5,931 nucleotides of DNA from RFTU01 sp049423145 (GCA_049423145.1 JBMSQF010000093.1:1-5931), one strand, 5' to 3'. Counted from the stretch's first letter, positions 1 to 5,670 are shown. The notes: generated by a model from the letters alone, not told the origin. Made by a program: numbers and translations.

Positions 1-178
1 GGCGCAGCACTCGCCCCTCTCACCGACCGAGTTGCACGCGCAGGTCACGTCCAAGGGCGGCACCACGCATGCGGCCCTGACCCACCTGGATGCCCGGAGC
101 GTGAAGGAGTCCATCGTCGAGGCGCTGCTGGCCGCGCGAGCCAGAGCCCGGGAGTTGGGCGACGAGTTTGGCCGTTGA
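1..178 (+). CDS. proC: Pyrroline-5-carboxylate reductase, C-terminal part (partial)
   Basis: This is the last 58 codons of a gene that enters from the left edge; the reading phase starts at base 2 and ends in TGA at 176-178. ProC reduces 1-pyrroline-5-carboxylate to L-proline with NAD(P)H in the cytoplasm, the last step of proline synthesis. The visible part contains SPTELHAQVTSKGGTTHAAL, which matches the family's C-terminal signature (a V-T-S-x-G-G-T-T-x-x-A pattern) in the helical dimerisation domain. It is followed by an Ala/Arg-rich helix (ALLAARARARELG) typical of the ProC C-terminus. The gene converges on ubiA with 9 bp between the two stop codons, so there is no room for a separate terminator. 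The N-terminal Rossmann domain lies outside the window and cannot be judged. Confidence 0.9.
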   Translation, partial: AQHSPLSPTELHAQVTSKGGTTHAALTHLDARSVKESIVEALLAARARARELGDEFGR

Positions 179-187
179 GAGGCGCGA

Positions 188-1075
188 TCAGCGCAGCCCC
201 AGGTCCACCGCCGTGCCGGCGAACACCGCGAAACCCACCCAGTGGTTCAACCGGAAGGCCTTGAAGCAGCCCTCGCGGCTGCGGCCGCGGATGAGCGTGT
301 AGTGCCACACCGTCTGCAGACCTGCGGCCACGATACCGATGTCGAACCACAGGCCCAGGCCCATGGAAGAACCCAGCCAGCTCCAGCTCCACAGGTGGAT
401 CAGGTAGAAGGCCATGACCGCCGCCACATCCGCTCGGCCCAGGGTGATGGCCGAAGTCTTCATGCCGATGCGCAGGTCGTCATCGCGGTCGACCATGGCG
501 TACTCGGTGTCGTAGGCCAGCACCCAGAACAGATTCGAAACCAGCAGGGCCCAGGCCTGCCAGGGCAAGGCGTCGCGCAAGGCCTGTATCGACCAGGCAT
601 GGCCGCCCAACACGGCCGAGAAGGCCATGGGAATGCCGAAGCTGAAGGCCACCCCCAGCACCGCCTGCGGCATGCTGAGGACCCGCTTGGCGTGTGGATA
701 GAGGACCGCAATCAGCAGCGCCGGAAAACACAGCAGGATGGTGGGCGGATTGGTGGTCAGCGCCAGTGCGAACGCACACAGGGCCAAGGCAGCGCCCAAC
801 AGCAGTGCCTCCCGAACCGACACCGCGCCGCTGGTAACCGGCCGCTGCGCCGTGCGCTTTACATGGCGGTCGAATTCGCGATCGGCCACGTCGTTCACGC
901 AGCAGCCCGCGCTGCGCATGAGCATGGTGCCCAGCGTGAACACCGCCAACAGGTGCCAGCCGGGAAATCCGTCGGCGGCCATCCACAGGGCACTGAGCGT
1001 GGGCCACAGCAGCAGCAACCAGCCCGCGGGGCGATCCCAGCGAATGAGGTTCAGGTACAGCGTCAGGCGGTTCAT
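188..1075 (-). CDS. ubiA: 4-hydroxybenzoate octaprenyltransferase (UbiA)
   Basis: This is an integral inner-membrane prenyltransferase that attaches a polyprenyl chain to 4-hydroxybenzoate, an early step of ubiquinone synthesis. The 295-residue product, from MNRLTLYLNLIRWDRPAGW, is close to the usual length of about 290. Both diagnostic Asp-rich motifs that bind Mg2+ and the prenyl diphosphate are present: NDVADREFD at residues 61-69 and YDTEYAMVDRDDD at about 188-200. Several hydrophobic segments lie around and between them, as expected of a multi-spanning protein. I chose the start at 1073-1075 because homology begins at MNRL. An in-frame ATG seven codons upstream (1094-1096) lies inside a palindromic repeat and would add MGSDPIF. 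The MNRL start lacks a good Shine-Dalgarno sequence because the repeat ends right beside it, so the true start is uncertain. The gene converges on proC. Confidence 0.93.
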   Translation of the reverse strand: MNRLTLYLNLIRWDRPAGWLLLLWPTLSALWMAADGFPGWHLLAVFTLGTMLMRSAGCCVNDVADREFDRHVKRTAQRPVTSGAVSVREALLLGAALALCAFALALTTNPPTILLCFPALLIAVLYPHAKRVLSMPQAVLGVAFSFGIPMAFSAVLGGHAWSIQALRDALPWQAWALLVSNLFWVLAYDTEYAMVDRDDDLRIGMKTSAITLGRADVAAVMAFYLIHLWSWSWLGSSMGLGLWFDIGIVAAGLQTVWHYTLIRGRSREGCFKAFRLNHWVGFAVFAGTAVDLGLR

Positions 1076-1076
1076 A

Positions 1077-1099
1077 AAAATGGGGTCAGACCCCATTTT
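1077..1099. repeat. Palindromic repeat, copy 1 (GGGGTCAGACCCC core)
   Basis: This is a 23-bp inverted repeat with 11-bp perfect arms (AAAATGGGGTC / GACCCCATTTT) around a single central A. It lies one base upstream of the ubiA MNRL start codon, on the 5' side of that gene. A longer 27-bp stretch (1076-1102) is repeated exactly at 1124-1150. The element can form a strong hairpin and resembles short REP-like extragenic palindromes. From memory, I believe this core recurs in many proteobacterial genomes, but that needs a search. Because it is palindromic, both strands read ATG GGG TCN GAC CCC ATT TT, encoding M-G-S-D-P-I-F. Confidence 0.9.
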
Positions 1100-1124
1100 C
1101 CTTGTCTAATCTCGGGCATCCGAA

Positions 1125-1147
1125 AAAATGGGGTCAGACCCCATTTT
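1125..1147. repeat. Palindromic repeat, copy 2 (GGGGTCAGACCCC core)
   Basis: This second copy is identical to copy 1 over 27 bp (1124-1150), with the same orientation of the central A and a centre-to-centre distance of 48 bp. It ends 8 bp before the Shine-Dalgarno of the DsrE-family gene, so it probably lies in that gene's 5' untranslated leader or overlaps its promoter. An ATG inside it (1128-1130) is in frame with the downstream gene and would add 13 residues beginning MGSDPIF. That start is judged unlikely because the downstream ATG has a much better ribosome binding site. Confidence 0.9.
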
Positions 1148-1155
1148 CCTCACCC

Positions 1156-1161
1156 AAGGAG
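1156..1161 (+). promoter_or_regulatory. Ribosome binding site fixing the DsrE-family start
   Basis: AAGGAG lies 5 nt before the ATG at 1167. It is a near-consensus Shine-Dalgarno at good spacing. It decides in favour of the 1167 start over the in-frame ATG at 1128 inside the palindromic repeat, which has no such site upstream. Confidence 0.8.
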
Positions 1162-1166
1162 TCTCC

Positions 1167-1625
1167 ATGAGTGTGTTCAGAAACCTGGGCCTTGCTGCCG
1201 TCCTCGTTGCCTCTTCCGGAGCCCTGCTCGTCTCCCCACCTGCCCAAGCGCAGTCGATGCCGGGGTCGGACAAGGTGGTCTACCACATCGACAACGCCGC
1301 GCTGCAGGCCACCAAAGGCCTGCGCAACATCCGCAACCACCTGGATGTGGCGCCGGAGACCGAGATTGTGGTGGTCACGCATGCCGAAGGGGTGGACTTC
1401 CTGATGGAAGGCGCCAAGGACCCCCAAAACCCCAATATTGATTACGCCGCGCTCGTGTCGGCCCTGAAGGCGCGCAAGGTGCGCTTCGAGGTGTGCGAGA
1501 TCACCTTGAGGAACCGCAACCTCAAGCGCGAGCAGTTCTCCCTGGACGCCGAATTCACGCCGTCTGGCGTGGTGCGCATCGGGCGGCTGCAGGCGCGCGA
1601 AGGGTTTGCCTACATCAAGCCCTGA
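1167..1625 (+). CDS. Secreted DsrE-family protein
   Basis: The 152-residue product has a clear Sec signal peptide: FRN, then a hydrophobic core LGLAAVLVASSGALLV, with cleavage likely after AQA at residue 28. The mature part (about 124 residues) shows the DsrE/DsrF-like fold pattern: KVVYHIDN opening strand, ALQATKGLRNIRNHLD helix, EIVVVTHAEGVDFLM, a second helix (YAALVSALKARKV), then VRFEVCEITLRNRNL with the single cysteine at residue 110. Family members in sulfur relay and sulfur oxidation use a cysteine at a comparable place to carry persulfide, but many stand-alone exported homologues have no known role. No sulfur-oxidation genes are visible nearby, so the function here is unknown. The start is supported by AAGGAG 5 nt upstream. 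A GIN-domain gene follows 136 bp downstream on the same strand. Confidence 0.8.
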   Translation: MSVFRNLGLAAVLVASSGALLVSPPAQAQSMPGSDKVVYHIDNAALQATKGLRNIRNHLDVAPETEIVVVTHAEGVDFLMEGAKDPQNPNIDYAALVSALKARKVRFEVCEITLRNRNLKREQFSLDAEFTPSGVVRIGRLQAREGFAYIKP

Positions 1626-1761
1626 GGCGCCAGGCCCCGCGGAGGTGTGCACCTGGCCGGAGCCACCGCATTCCGTCGCTCGAGCGCGCAATTCGTCGCA
1701 AGGCGATGGTGTCTGAAGCGGTCTCTCACGACACTGCCTCCAGCACCAGAAAGGATCAGCC

Positions 1762-2559
1762 ATGAGCCACAAACCCACCAAGCCCTCACCGCACACCCCG
1801 AACCACCATCGCGTTACCTCGGCCCGCCGCTTGGTCACACTGGCAATGGCCGTCGGGGTGGGCCTTGCATCGACCGGCCTGAGCGTGCCCCGTGCCGCCT
1901 GGGCTGCCGGGCAGCAGCGTGCCGTCTCGGGCTTTCAGGCGGTGTCGCTGGAAGGTTCGTTCGCTGTGAAGGTGGAGCTGGCCGAGCGCGAATCGGTGCG
2001 CGTGACAGGATCCGACAAGGCCCGGGAGTCACTCGAGACCCTGGTGGAAACACGCCAGGGCGTGCCCACCCTGGTGCTGCGACAGAAGTCCTCGTGGACC
2101 ACCTGGTCCATTGGCAAGCGGGAACCGGAGACGGTGGTCTTCGTGCAGGGTCCGCGCTTCGACGCGCTGACGGTGGCCGGCTCGGGTGACCTGGATGCGC
2201 GCCTGTCCAACCAGCCGGCGATCAAGTTGTCAGTGGCCGGCTCGGGCGACCTGCGCGTACTGGGCCTCACCGCTCACAAGGTGGACGTGAACGTCGCCGG
2301 CAGCGGCGACGTGCGCGTGCAGGGTGCGGCCCAGAACCTGACGGTGAGTGTGGCCGGCAGTGGTGACGCGTGGCTGCGCGAGTTGGAGGCCGAAGACGTG
2401 CGGGTGAACGTGGCCGGCAGTGGCGATGCGCGGGTGAACGCACGCCAACGCCTGCGCGTGAACGTGGCCGGCAGCGGAGACGTGCGCTACACAGGGCCCG
2501 CCACCGATGTCAGCCAGTCTGTGTTGGGCAGCGGCACCGTGACACGCGAGGCGCGCTGA
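1762..2559 (+). CDS. Secreted GIN-domain (DUF2807-type) beta-repeat protein
   Basis: This is a 265-residue exported protein. A long basic N-region (residues 1-23, with several His and Arg) precedes a hydrophobic stretch, LVTLAMAVGVGLA, and a likely signal-peptidase site after AWA at residue 48. The mature part starts QQRAVSGFQAVSLEGSFAVKVEL, a typical opening of the 'head GIN' family. From residue 138 it becomes a ladder of VAGSGD motifs at 138, 158, 178, 197, 217 and 235, ending in a degenerate LGSGTV at 255. This spacing of about 20 residues fits a parallel beta-helix with one motif per turn. GIN-domain proteins are annotated as putative adhesin heads or cell-envelope proteins, and their biochemical role is unknown. 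There is no outer-membrane anchor or lipobox, so it is probably periplasmic or released. The start is supported by AAAGGA 6 nt upstream. It converges on prfC. Confidence 0.82.
   Translation: MSHKPTKPSPHTPNHHRVTSARRLVTLAMAVGVGLASTGLSVPRAAWAAGQQRAVSGFQAVSLEGSFAVKVELAERESVRVTGSDKARESLETLVETRQGVPTLVLRQKSSWTTWSIGKREPETVVFVQGPRFDALTVAGSGDLDARLSNQPAIKLSVAGSGDLRVLGLTAHKVDVNVAGSGDVRVQGAAQNLTVSVAGSGDAWLRELEAEDVRVNVAGSGDARVNARQRLRVNVAGSGDVRYTGPATDVSQSVLGSGTVTREAR
2173..2541 (+). repeat. Coding tandem repeat: VAGSGD beta-helix ladder
   Basis: Six exact VAGSGD hexapeptides, plus a degenerate seventh unit, recur every 18-20 codons inside the GIN-domain gene. At the DNA level the first two units write the serine as TCG (GGCTCGGG), while the other four use AGC or AGT. 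The protein motif is therefore perfectly kept while the codons have diverged. This points to old duplications under protein-level selection, with a possible later duplication of the first pair. Confidence 0.8.
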
Positions 2560-2629
2560 GCCCGTAGCCGACGCATCGGCCCTCCTGACCCACCCGCCTT
2601 CCCCGTTGCCGAGCGGCCATGGCGGCCCC

Positions 2630-4252
2630 TCAATCCATCGACTTCTGAAAAACCAGGCCCGCGTGCTCGCGCAGCGCGTGGAACTGGATCTTGGGCCAGT
2701 TGTCCTGCATGGCACGCAGCTCGCCGGCATATTCCAGCAGAACGGTGGGCGCGTTCACCGCATCGAAGGCCACGCGGTGCGCGTTGTGGTCGATGAAGCG
2801 CTGCAGCTCCTTCTCGCCGCCACTTTCATCTGAACAGGTGACCCAGCGCGCCACGTTGTAACGCGCTGGCGCCACGCGGGCCTTGCAGCCGTATTCGTGT
2901 TCCAGCCGGTGGGCCACCACTTCGAACTGCAACTGGCCCACGGCGCCCAGCATCAGCACCGAACCGGCAGCGGGGCGGAACACCTGGATCGCGCCTTCTT
3001 CACCGAGCTGCTGCAAGCCGGCCTTGAGCTGCTTGGTCTTCAGCGGGTCGGCCACCTCCACCGTGCGGAACATCTCGGGCGCGAAGAAGGGCAGGCCGGT
3101 GAACTGCAGGGCCTCGCCTTCGGTCAGTGTGTCGCCGAGTTGCAGCACACCGTGGTTCGGAATGCCGATGATGTCGCCGGCATAGGCCTCTTCCAGCAGC
3201 TCGCGTCGTTGGCTCATGAAGGTGACGACCGTATTGGGCCGCAGCTCCTTGCCGCTGCGCACCACCTTCAGGCGCATGCCGCGCTCGAACTTGCCGCTGG
3301 CCACGCGCACGAAGGCGATGCGGTCGCGGTGGGCCGGGTCCATATTGGCCTGGATCTTGAACACCACGCCGGTGAACTTCTTCTCGTCGGGGTCCACCGT
3401 GCGCTGGATCGACGGGCGCGCCGCAGGTGCAGGAGCCAGGTCTACCAAGGCATCCAGCACCTCTTGCACACCGAAGTTGTTGATGGCCGAGCCGAAGAAC
3501 ATGGGGGTTTGACGGCCGGCCAAGAATTCGGACTCGTCGAAGGCGGGCGCGGCCTCGCGGACCAGTTCGATTTCGCCGGCGGCCTGCTCGTAGGCAGCGC
3601 CGAAGCGCGCTTGCAGCAGCGGGTTCGTTAAACCTTCCACCACGTCCTCATCACCGGCCACGCGGTCCTCACCCGGGCGGAACACGCGCATCTGGTCCTT
3701 GCGCAGGTCCAGCACGCCGCCGAAGAATTTGGCCATGCCCACCGGCCAGGTAAAGGGCACCACCGTCATGCCGAGCTCGCGTTCGATCTCGTCCATCAGG
3801 TTCAGCGGCTCCTGCACCTCGCGGTCCATCTTGTTGACGAACGTGAGGATGGGCGTGTTGCGCGCGCGGCAGACCTGCAACAGGCGCCGCGTTTGCGGCT
3901 CCACGCCGTTGGCCGCATCAATCACCATCAGTGCGGCGTCCACTGCGGTCAGCACGCGGTAGGTGTCTTCTGAAAAGTCCTGGTGGCCAGGGGTGTCCAG
4001 GAGGTTGATGACGCAGTCGCGGTATTCCATCTGCATCACGGAGGAGGCCACCGAGATGCCGCGCTGCTTTTCGATCTCCATCCAATCCGAGGTGGCGTGG
4101 CGAGACGCCTTGCGCGCCTTCACTGAGCCGGCGATCTGAATGGCGCCGGAGAACAGCAGCAGCTTCTCGGTGAGCGTGGTCTTGCCCGCGTCCGGGTGGG
4201 AAATGATGGCAAAGGTGCGCCGCCGGCGCACTTCGGGAGACAGTTCGGACAT
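2630..4252 (-). CDS. prfC: Peptide chain release factor 3 (RF3)
   Basis: RF3 is the translational GTPase that speeds removal of RF1 and RF2 from the ribosome after termination. The product has 540 residues, against about 529 in E. coli, and all GTPase motifs are intact: G1 HPDAGKTT (19-26), switch I RGISV (64-68), G3 DTPGHQDF (86-93), G4 NKMD (140-143) and G5 FFGSA (252-256). The beta-barrel domain II (KFTGVVFKIQANMDPAHRDR) and an RF3-type C-terminal domain (MLGAVGQLQFEVVAHRLEHEYG) follow, which separates it from EF-G. The start MSELSPEVRRRRTFAIISHPDAGKT agrees with family N-termini. The reading frame stays open far upstream, opposite paiB, but that part has no homology. No strong Shine-Dalgarno is visible; the best is GGGA about 11 nt before the ATG. 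It diverges from paiB and converges on the GIN gene. Confidence 0.97.
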   Translation of the reverse strand: MSELSPEVRRRRTFAIISHPDAGKTTLTEKLLLFSGAIQIAGSVKARKASRHATSDWMEIEKQRGISVASSVMQMEYRDCVINLLDTPGHQDFSEDTYRVLTAVDAALMVIDAANGVEPQTRRLLQVCRARNTPILTFVNKMDREVQEPLNLMDEIERELGMTVVPFTWPVGMAKFFGGVLDLRKDQMRVFRPGEDRVAGDEDVVEGLTNPLLQARFGAAYEQAAGEIELVREAAPAFDESEFLAGRQTPMFFGSAINNFGVQEVLDALVDLAPAPAARPSIQRTVDPDEKKFTGVVFKIQANMDPAHRDRIAFVRVASGKFERGMRLKVVRSGKELRPNTVVTFMSQRRELLEEAYAGDIIGIPNHGVLQLGDTLTEGEALQFTGLPFFAPEMFRTVEVADPLKTKQLKAGLQQLGEEGAIQVFRPAAGSVLMLGAVGQLQFEVVAHRLEHEYGCKARVAPARYNVARWVTCSDESGGEKELQRFIDHNAHRVAFDAVNAPTVLLEYAGELRAMQDNWPKIQFHALREHAGLVFQKSMD

Positions 4253-4281
4253 CGTGCGATTATCCCGGGGTGCCTGCCTGA

Positions 4282-4294
4282 GGTCCGCCGGACC
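4282..4294. promoter_or_regulatory. 13-bp perfect dyad in the prfC-paiB divergent region
   Basis: GGTCCG-C-CGGACC is a perfect inverted repeat with 6-bp arms, centred 36 bp before the prfC start and about 67 bp before the paiB start. It could be an operator for a dimeric regulator acting on one or both divergent genes, or a chance GC-rich palindrome. No T-run follows on either side, so it is not a standard terminator. No protein can be assigned to it from the sequence. Confidence 0.3.
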
Positions 4295-4354
4295 CTGGTG
4301 ACGTCCGCGACCGCCTTGCTGCGCTAGAGTGGGCACGCCCTTGAAGGACGACCC

Positions 4355-4981
4355 ATGTACCTGCCTTCCCACTTCGAACAGAACGACCCCATGGCGCTGC
4401 GCGCGCTGATGACGGCACATCCCTTCGCCACCTGGGTGTGCGTGGTGGATGGTCAGCCGCTGGTCAACCACCTGCCCCTGCACTTCGATGGGACCCGTGG
4501 CCCGCATGGCACCTTGATTGGGCATGTGGCCAGAGCCAACCCGGTTTGGAAGACGCCGCCGAGCAGCAGCGTGGTGGTCTTCCACGGCCCCCAGGCCTAT
4601 GTGACGCCCAACTGGTACCCCAGCAAGCCCGAGCATGGGAAGGTGGTGCCCACCTGGAATTACGCGGTGGTGCATGCCCATGGCCTGCCCCGATTCATCC
4701 ATGAGGCTGAGGCCTTGCATGCCCTGGTCTCGCGGCTGACCGACGACCATGAAGCGGCACAGCCGCGCCCCTGGTCGGTGAACGACGCACCGCCCGATTA
4801 CACCGCTTCCATGCTGCGCGCCATCGTGGGTCTGGAGATCGAGATCACGAAGATCGAAGGCAAGTTCAAGTTGAGCCAGAATCGCAGCGAGCTGGATCGC
4901 GCCGGCGTCTTGCAGGGGGCTGCCGCAGGCGATGAGGCGGCGCGGGCGATGGCCCGGGCGATGAAGGGTGCCGACGGCTGA
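4355..4981 (+). CDS. paiB: PaiB-like FMN-binding negative transcriptional regulator
   Basis: This 208-residue protein of the PaiB family has an FMN-binding split-barrel fold. Nearly every conserved block is present: MYLPSHFEQND at the start, NHLPLHFD (38-45), GHVARANPVW (56-65), FHGPQAYVTPNWYPSK (76-91), VVPTWNYAVVHAHG (97-110), a W-S-V-N-D-A-P-P-D-Y segment, AIVGLEIEITKIEGKFKLSQN (ending near 176) and DRAGV. In Bacillus subtilis PaiB is described as a repressor affecting sporulation and degradative enzymes and lies beside the acetyltransferase gene paiA. In proteobacteria its target is not established, and an FMN-dependent redox role is an alternative. The start is supported by GAAGGA 6 nt upstream, and the gene ends in tandem TGA TGA stops (4979-4984). 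It diverges from prfC across 102 bp. A likely acetyltransferase remnant follows. Confidence 0.92.
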   Translation: MYLPSHFEQNDPMALRALMTAHPFATWVCVVDGQPLVNHLPLHFDGTRGPHGTLIGHVARANPVWKTPPSSSVVVFHGPQAYVTPNWYPSKPEHGKVVPTWNYAVVHAHGLPRFIHEAEALHALVSRLTDDHEAAQPRPWSVNDAPPDYTASMLRAIVGLEIEITKIEGKFKLSQNRSELDRAGVLQGAAAGDEAARAMARAMKGADG

Positions 4982-5032
4982 TGACAGGGCCTTCTGTGGG
5001 AGGCCGTGACGAGCGAATCCCCACGGAGCGCC

Positions 5033-5149
5033 ATGCTGCCCCTTCTCTCGTCCATCGCTCGACTGCAATGTCGCGAAGCGACGCTGGGCGATGTTCCTTT
5101 GATCAGCGAGCTTCTGCGGGAGTCCGCAGACATGGCCCGGTACCGATGA
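5033..5149 (+). pseudogene. Probable remnant of a GNAT acetyltransferase (N-terminal part)
   Basis: A 38-codon reading frame starts with ATG at 5033, has GGAG 4 nt upstream, and stops at TGA 5147-5149. Its middle reads CREATLGDVPLISELLRESAD, very like the opening beta-strand and first helix of many GNAT N-acetyltransferases (pattern I-R-E-A-T-x-x-D-x-x-x-I-x-x-L-x-R). A normal GNAT domain is about 140-150 residues, and no acetyl-CoA-binding motif (Q/R-x-x-G-x-G/A) is visible downstream before the GFA gene. After the stop, ATEHL in the same frame may be a further trace. The simplest reading is a deletion relic of an acetyltransferase that sat between paiB and the GFA gene. Chance resemblance is possible because the match covers only about 20 residues. 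The rest of 4982-5241 shows no gene, only small hairpins. Confidence 0.45.
5113..5130. other. 7-bp perfect hairpin in the paiB-GFA gap
   Basis: TCTGCGG-GAGT-CCGCAGA forms a 7-bp perfect stem with a 4-nt loop. It has no T-run after it, so it is not a typical intrinsic terminator. It overlaps the codons of the putative acetyltransferase remnant, so it may be incidental, or it may be RNA structure in the leader of the GFA gene. Confidence 0.3.
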
Positions 5150-5241
5150 GCGACCGAGCATCTTCCTGGCATGCGGCATTGCGCGCGCCCCGATGGAACC
5201 CTAATCCCCATCAACCTGAGCTGAGGCCGAAGAAGACCCAC

Positions 5242-5667
5242 ATGATGAACGACACCACCCCCATCCGCGCCCATTGCCGCTGCGGCGCCTTTCAATTCGC
5301 GTCGACCAGTGCACCCATCCTGCAGTTGGTGTGCCACTGTCAGCAATGCCGGGAGGTCTCGGGCCAGCCCTACTCCAACTTCAGCTTCTTCAAGGTGCGC
5401 GACACACAAACGACCGGCGAGTACCGCACCGTGGCCTTCACGGCGGACTCCGGTGCGCGCACCGTGCGCGAGGTGTGTGCGGCATGCGGTGACATGCTCA
5501 TTGACCGAACCGAGGGGTACCCGAAGATCGTGGGTGTCGTACAGGAATGTTTCGATCCCGAACAGCCCTTTCTGCCGGCCCATCACGTGTGGACGGACAG
5601 CCGTCTGCCCCAGACGGTGTTGCCTCCTGCCACTGAAGCACTCAAGCTGTTCCCTCGCGGTACGTGA
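5242..5667 (+). CDS. GFA/CENP-V-family zinc-binding protein
   Basis: This 141-residue cytoplasmic protein belongs to the GFA (glutathione-dependent formaldehyde-activating enzyme-like) family. The metal-binding cysteines are complete and correctly spaced: CRCG (C12, C14), CHCQQCR (C31, C33, C36) and CAACG (C79, C82). The hallmark H-C-x-x-C-R-x-x-x-G is seen in CHCQQCREVSG, followed by a beta-tent core with FSFFKV and GEYRTVAF. The founding member was proposed to speed the joining of formaldehyde and glutathione, but most homologues have no proven activity, so a substrate should not be assumed. Start: two adjacent ATGs at 5242 and 5245 lie just before homology begins; the upstream site is weak (GAAGAAG). 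The frame is open back to 4981, but those extra 87 residues have no family resemblance. It converges on the LysR gene with 3 bp between stops. Confidence 0.85.
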   Translation: MMNDTTPIRAHCRCGAFQFASTSAPILQLVCHCQQCREVSGQPYSNFSFFKVRDTQTTGEYRTVAFTADSGARTVREVCAACGDMLIDRTEGYPKIVGVVQECFDPEQPFLPAHHVWTDSRLPQTVLPPATEALKLFPRGT

Positions 5668-5670
5668 GCC

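Noticed and set aside
1076..1150. Two equal repeats with a 21-bp spacer as a minimal CRISPR array
   Set aside because: There are only two units, the repeat is an almost full palindrome with intergenic REP character, the spacer is too short, and no cas gene is present.
242..1441. Long open frame on the plus strand (399 codons) opposite ubiA
   Set aside because: It is antisense to a clear ubiA and runs into the DsrE-family gene in another frame; its composition (rich in Gln, Arg, His, Gly) is typical of GC-rich shadow frames and it shows no domain.
1629..1657. GCCAGG...CCTGGC inverted repeat just after the DsrE-family gene as a terminator
   Set aside because: The stem is 6 bp with a 17-nt loop and no T-run, so read-through into the GIN gene is at least as likely.
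1762..1848. Twin-arginine signal in the GIN-domain protein (RR at residues 22-23)
   Set aside because: The context ARRLVTLA lacks the usual S/T-R-R-x-F-L-K pattern; an ordinary Sec signal peptide explains it.
2567..2580. GCCGA-CGCA-TCGGC hairpin after the GIN gene as a terminator
   Set aside because: The stem is only 5 bp and no T-run follows; too weak to call in GC-rich DNA.
4253..5179. N-terminal extension of prfC by 309 codons
   Set aside because: The extension lies antisense to paiB, has no family resemblance, and RF3 homology begins right at the 4252 start.
4981..5241. 87-residue N-terminal extension of the GFA protein, starting at an ATG overlapping the paiB stop
   Set aside because: The overlap suggests translational coupling, but the extra residues look like non-coding translation and GFA homology begins just after the ATG pair at 5242/5245.
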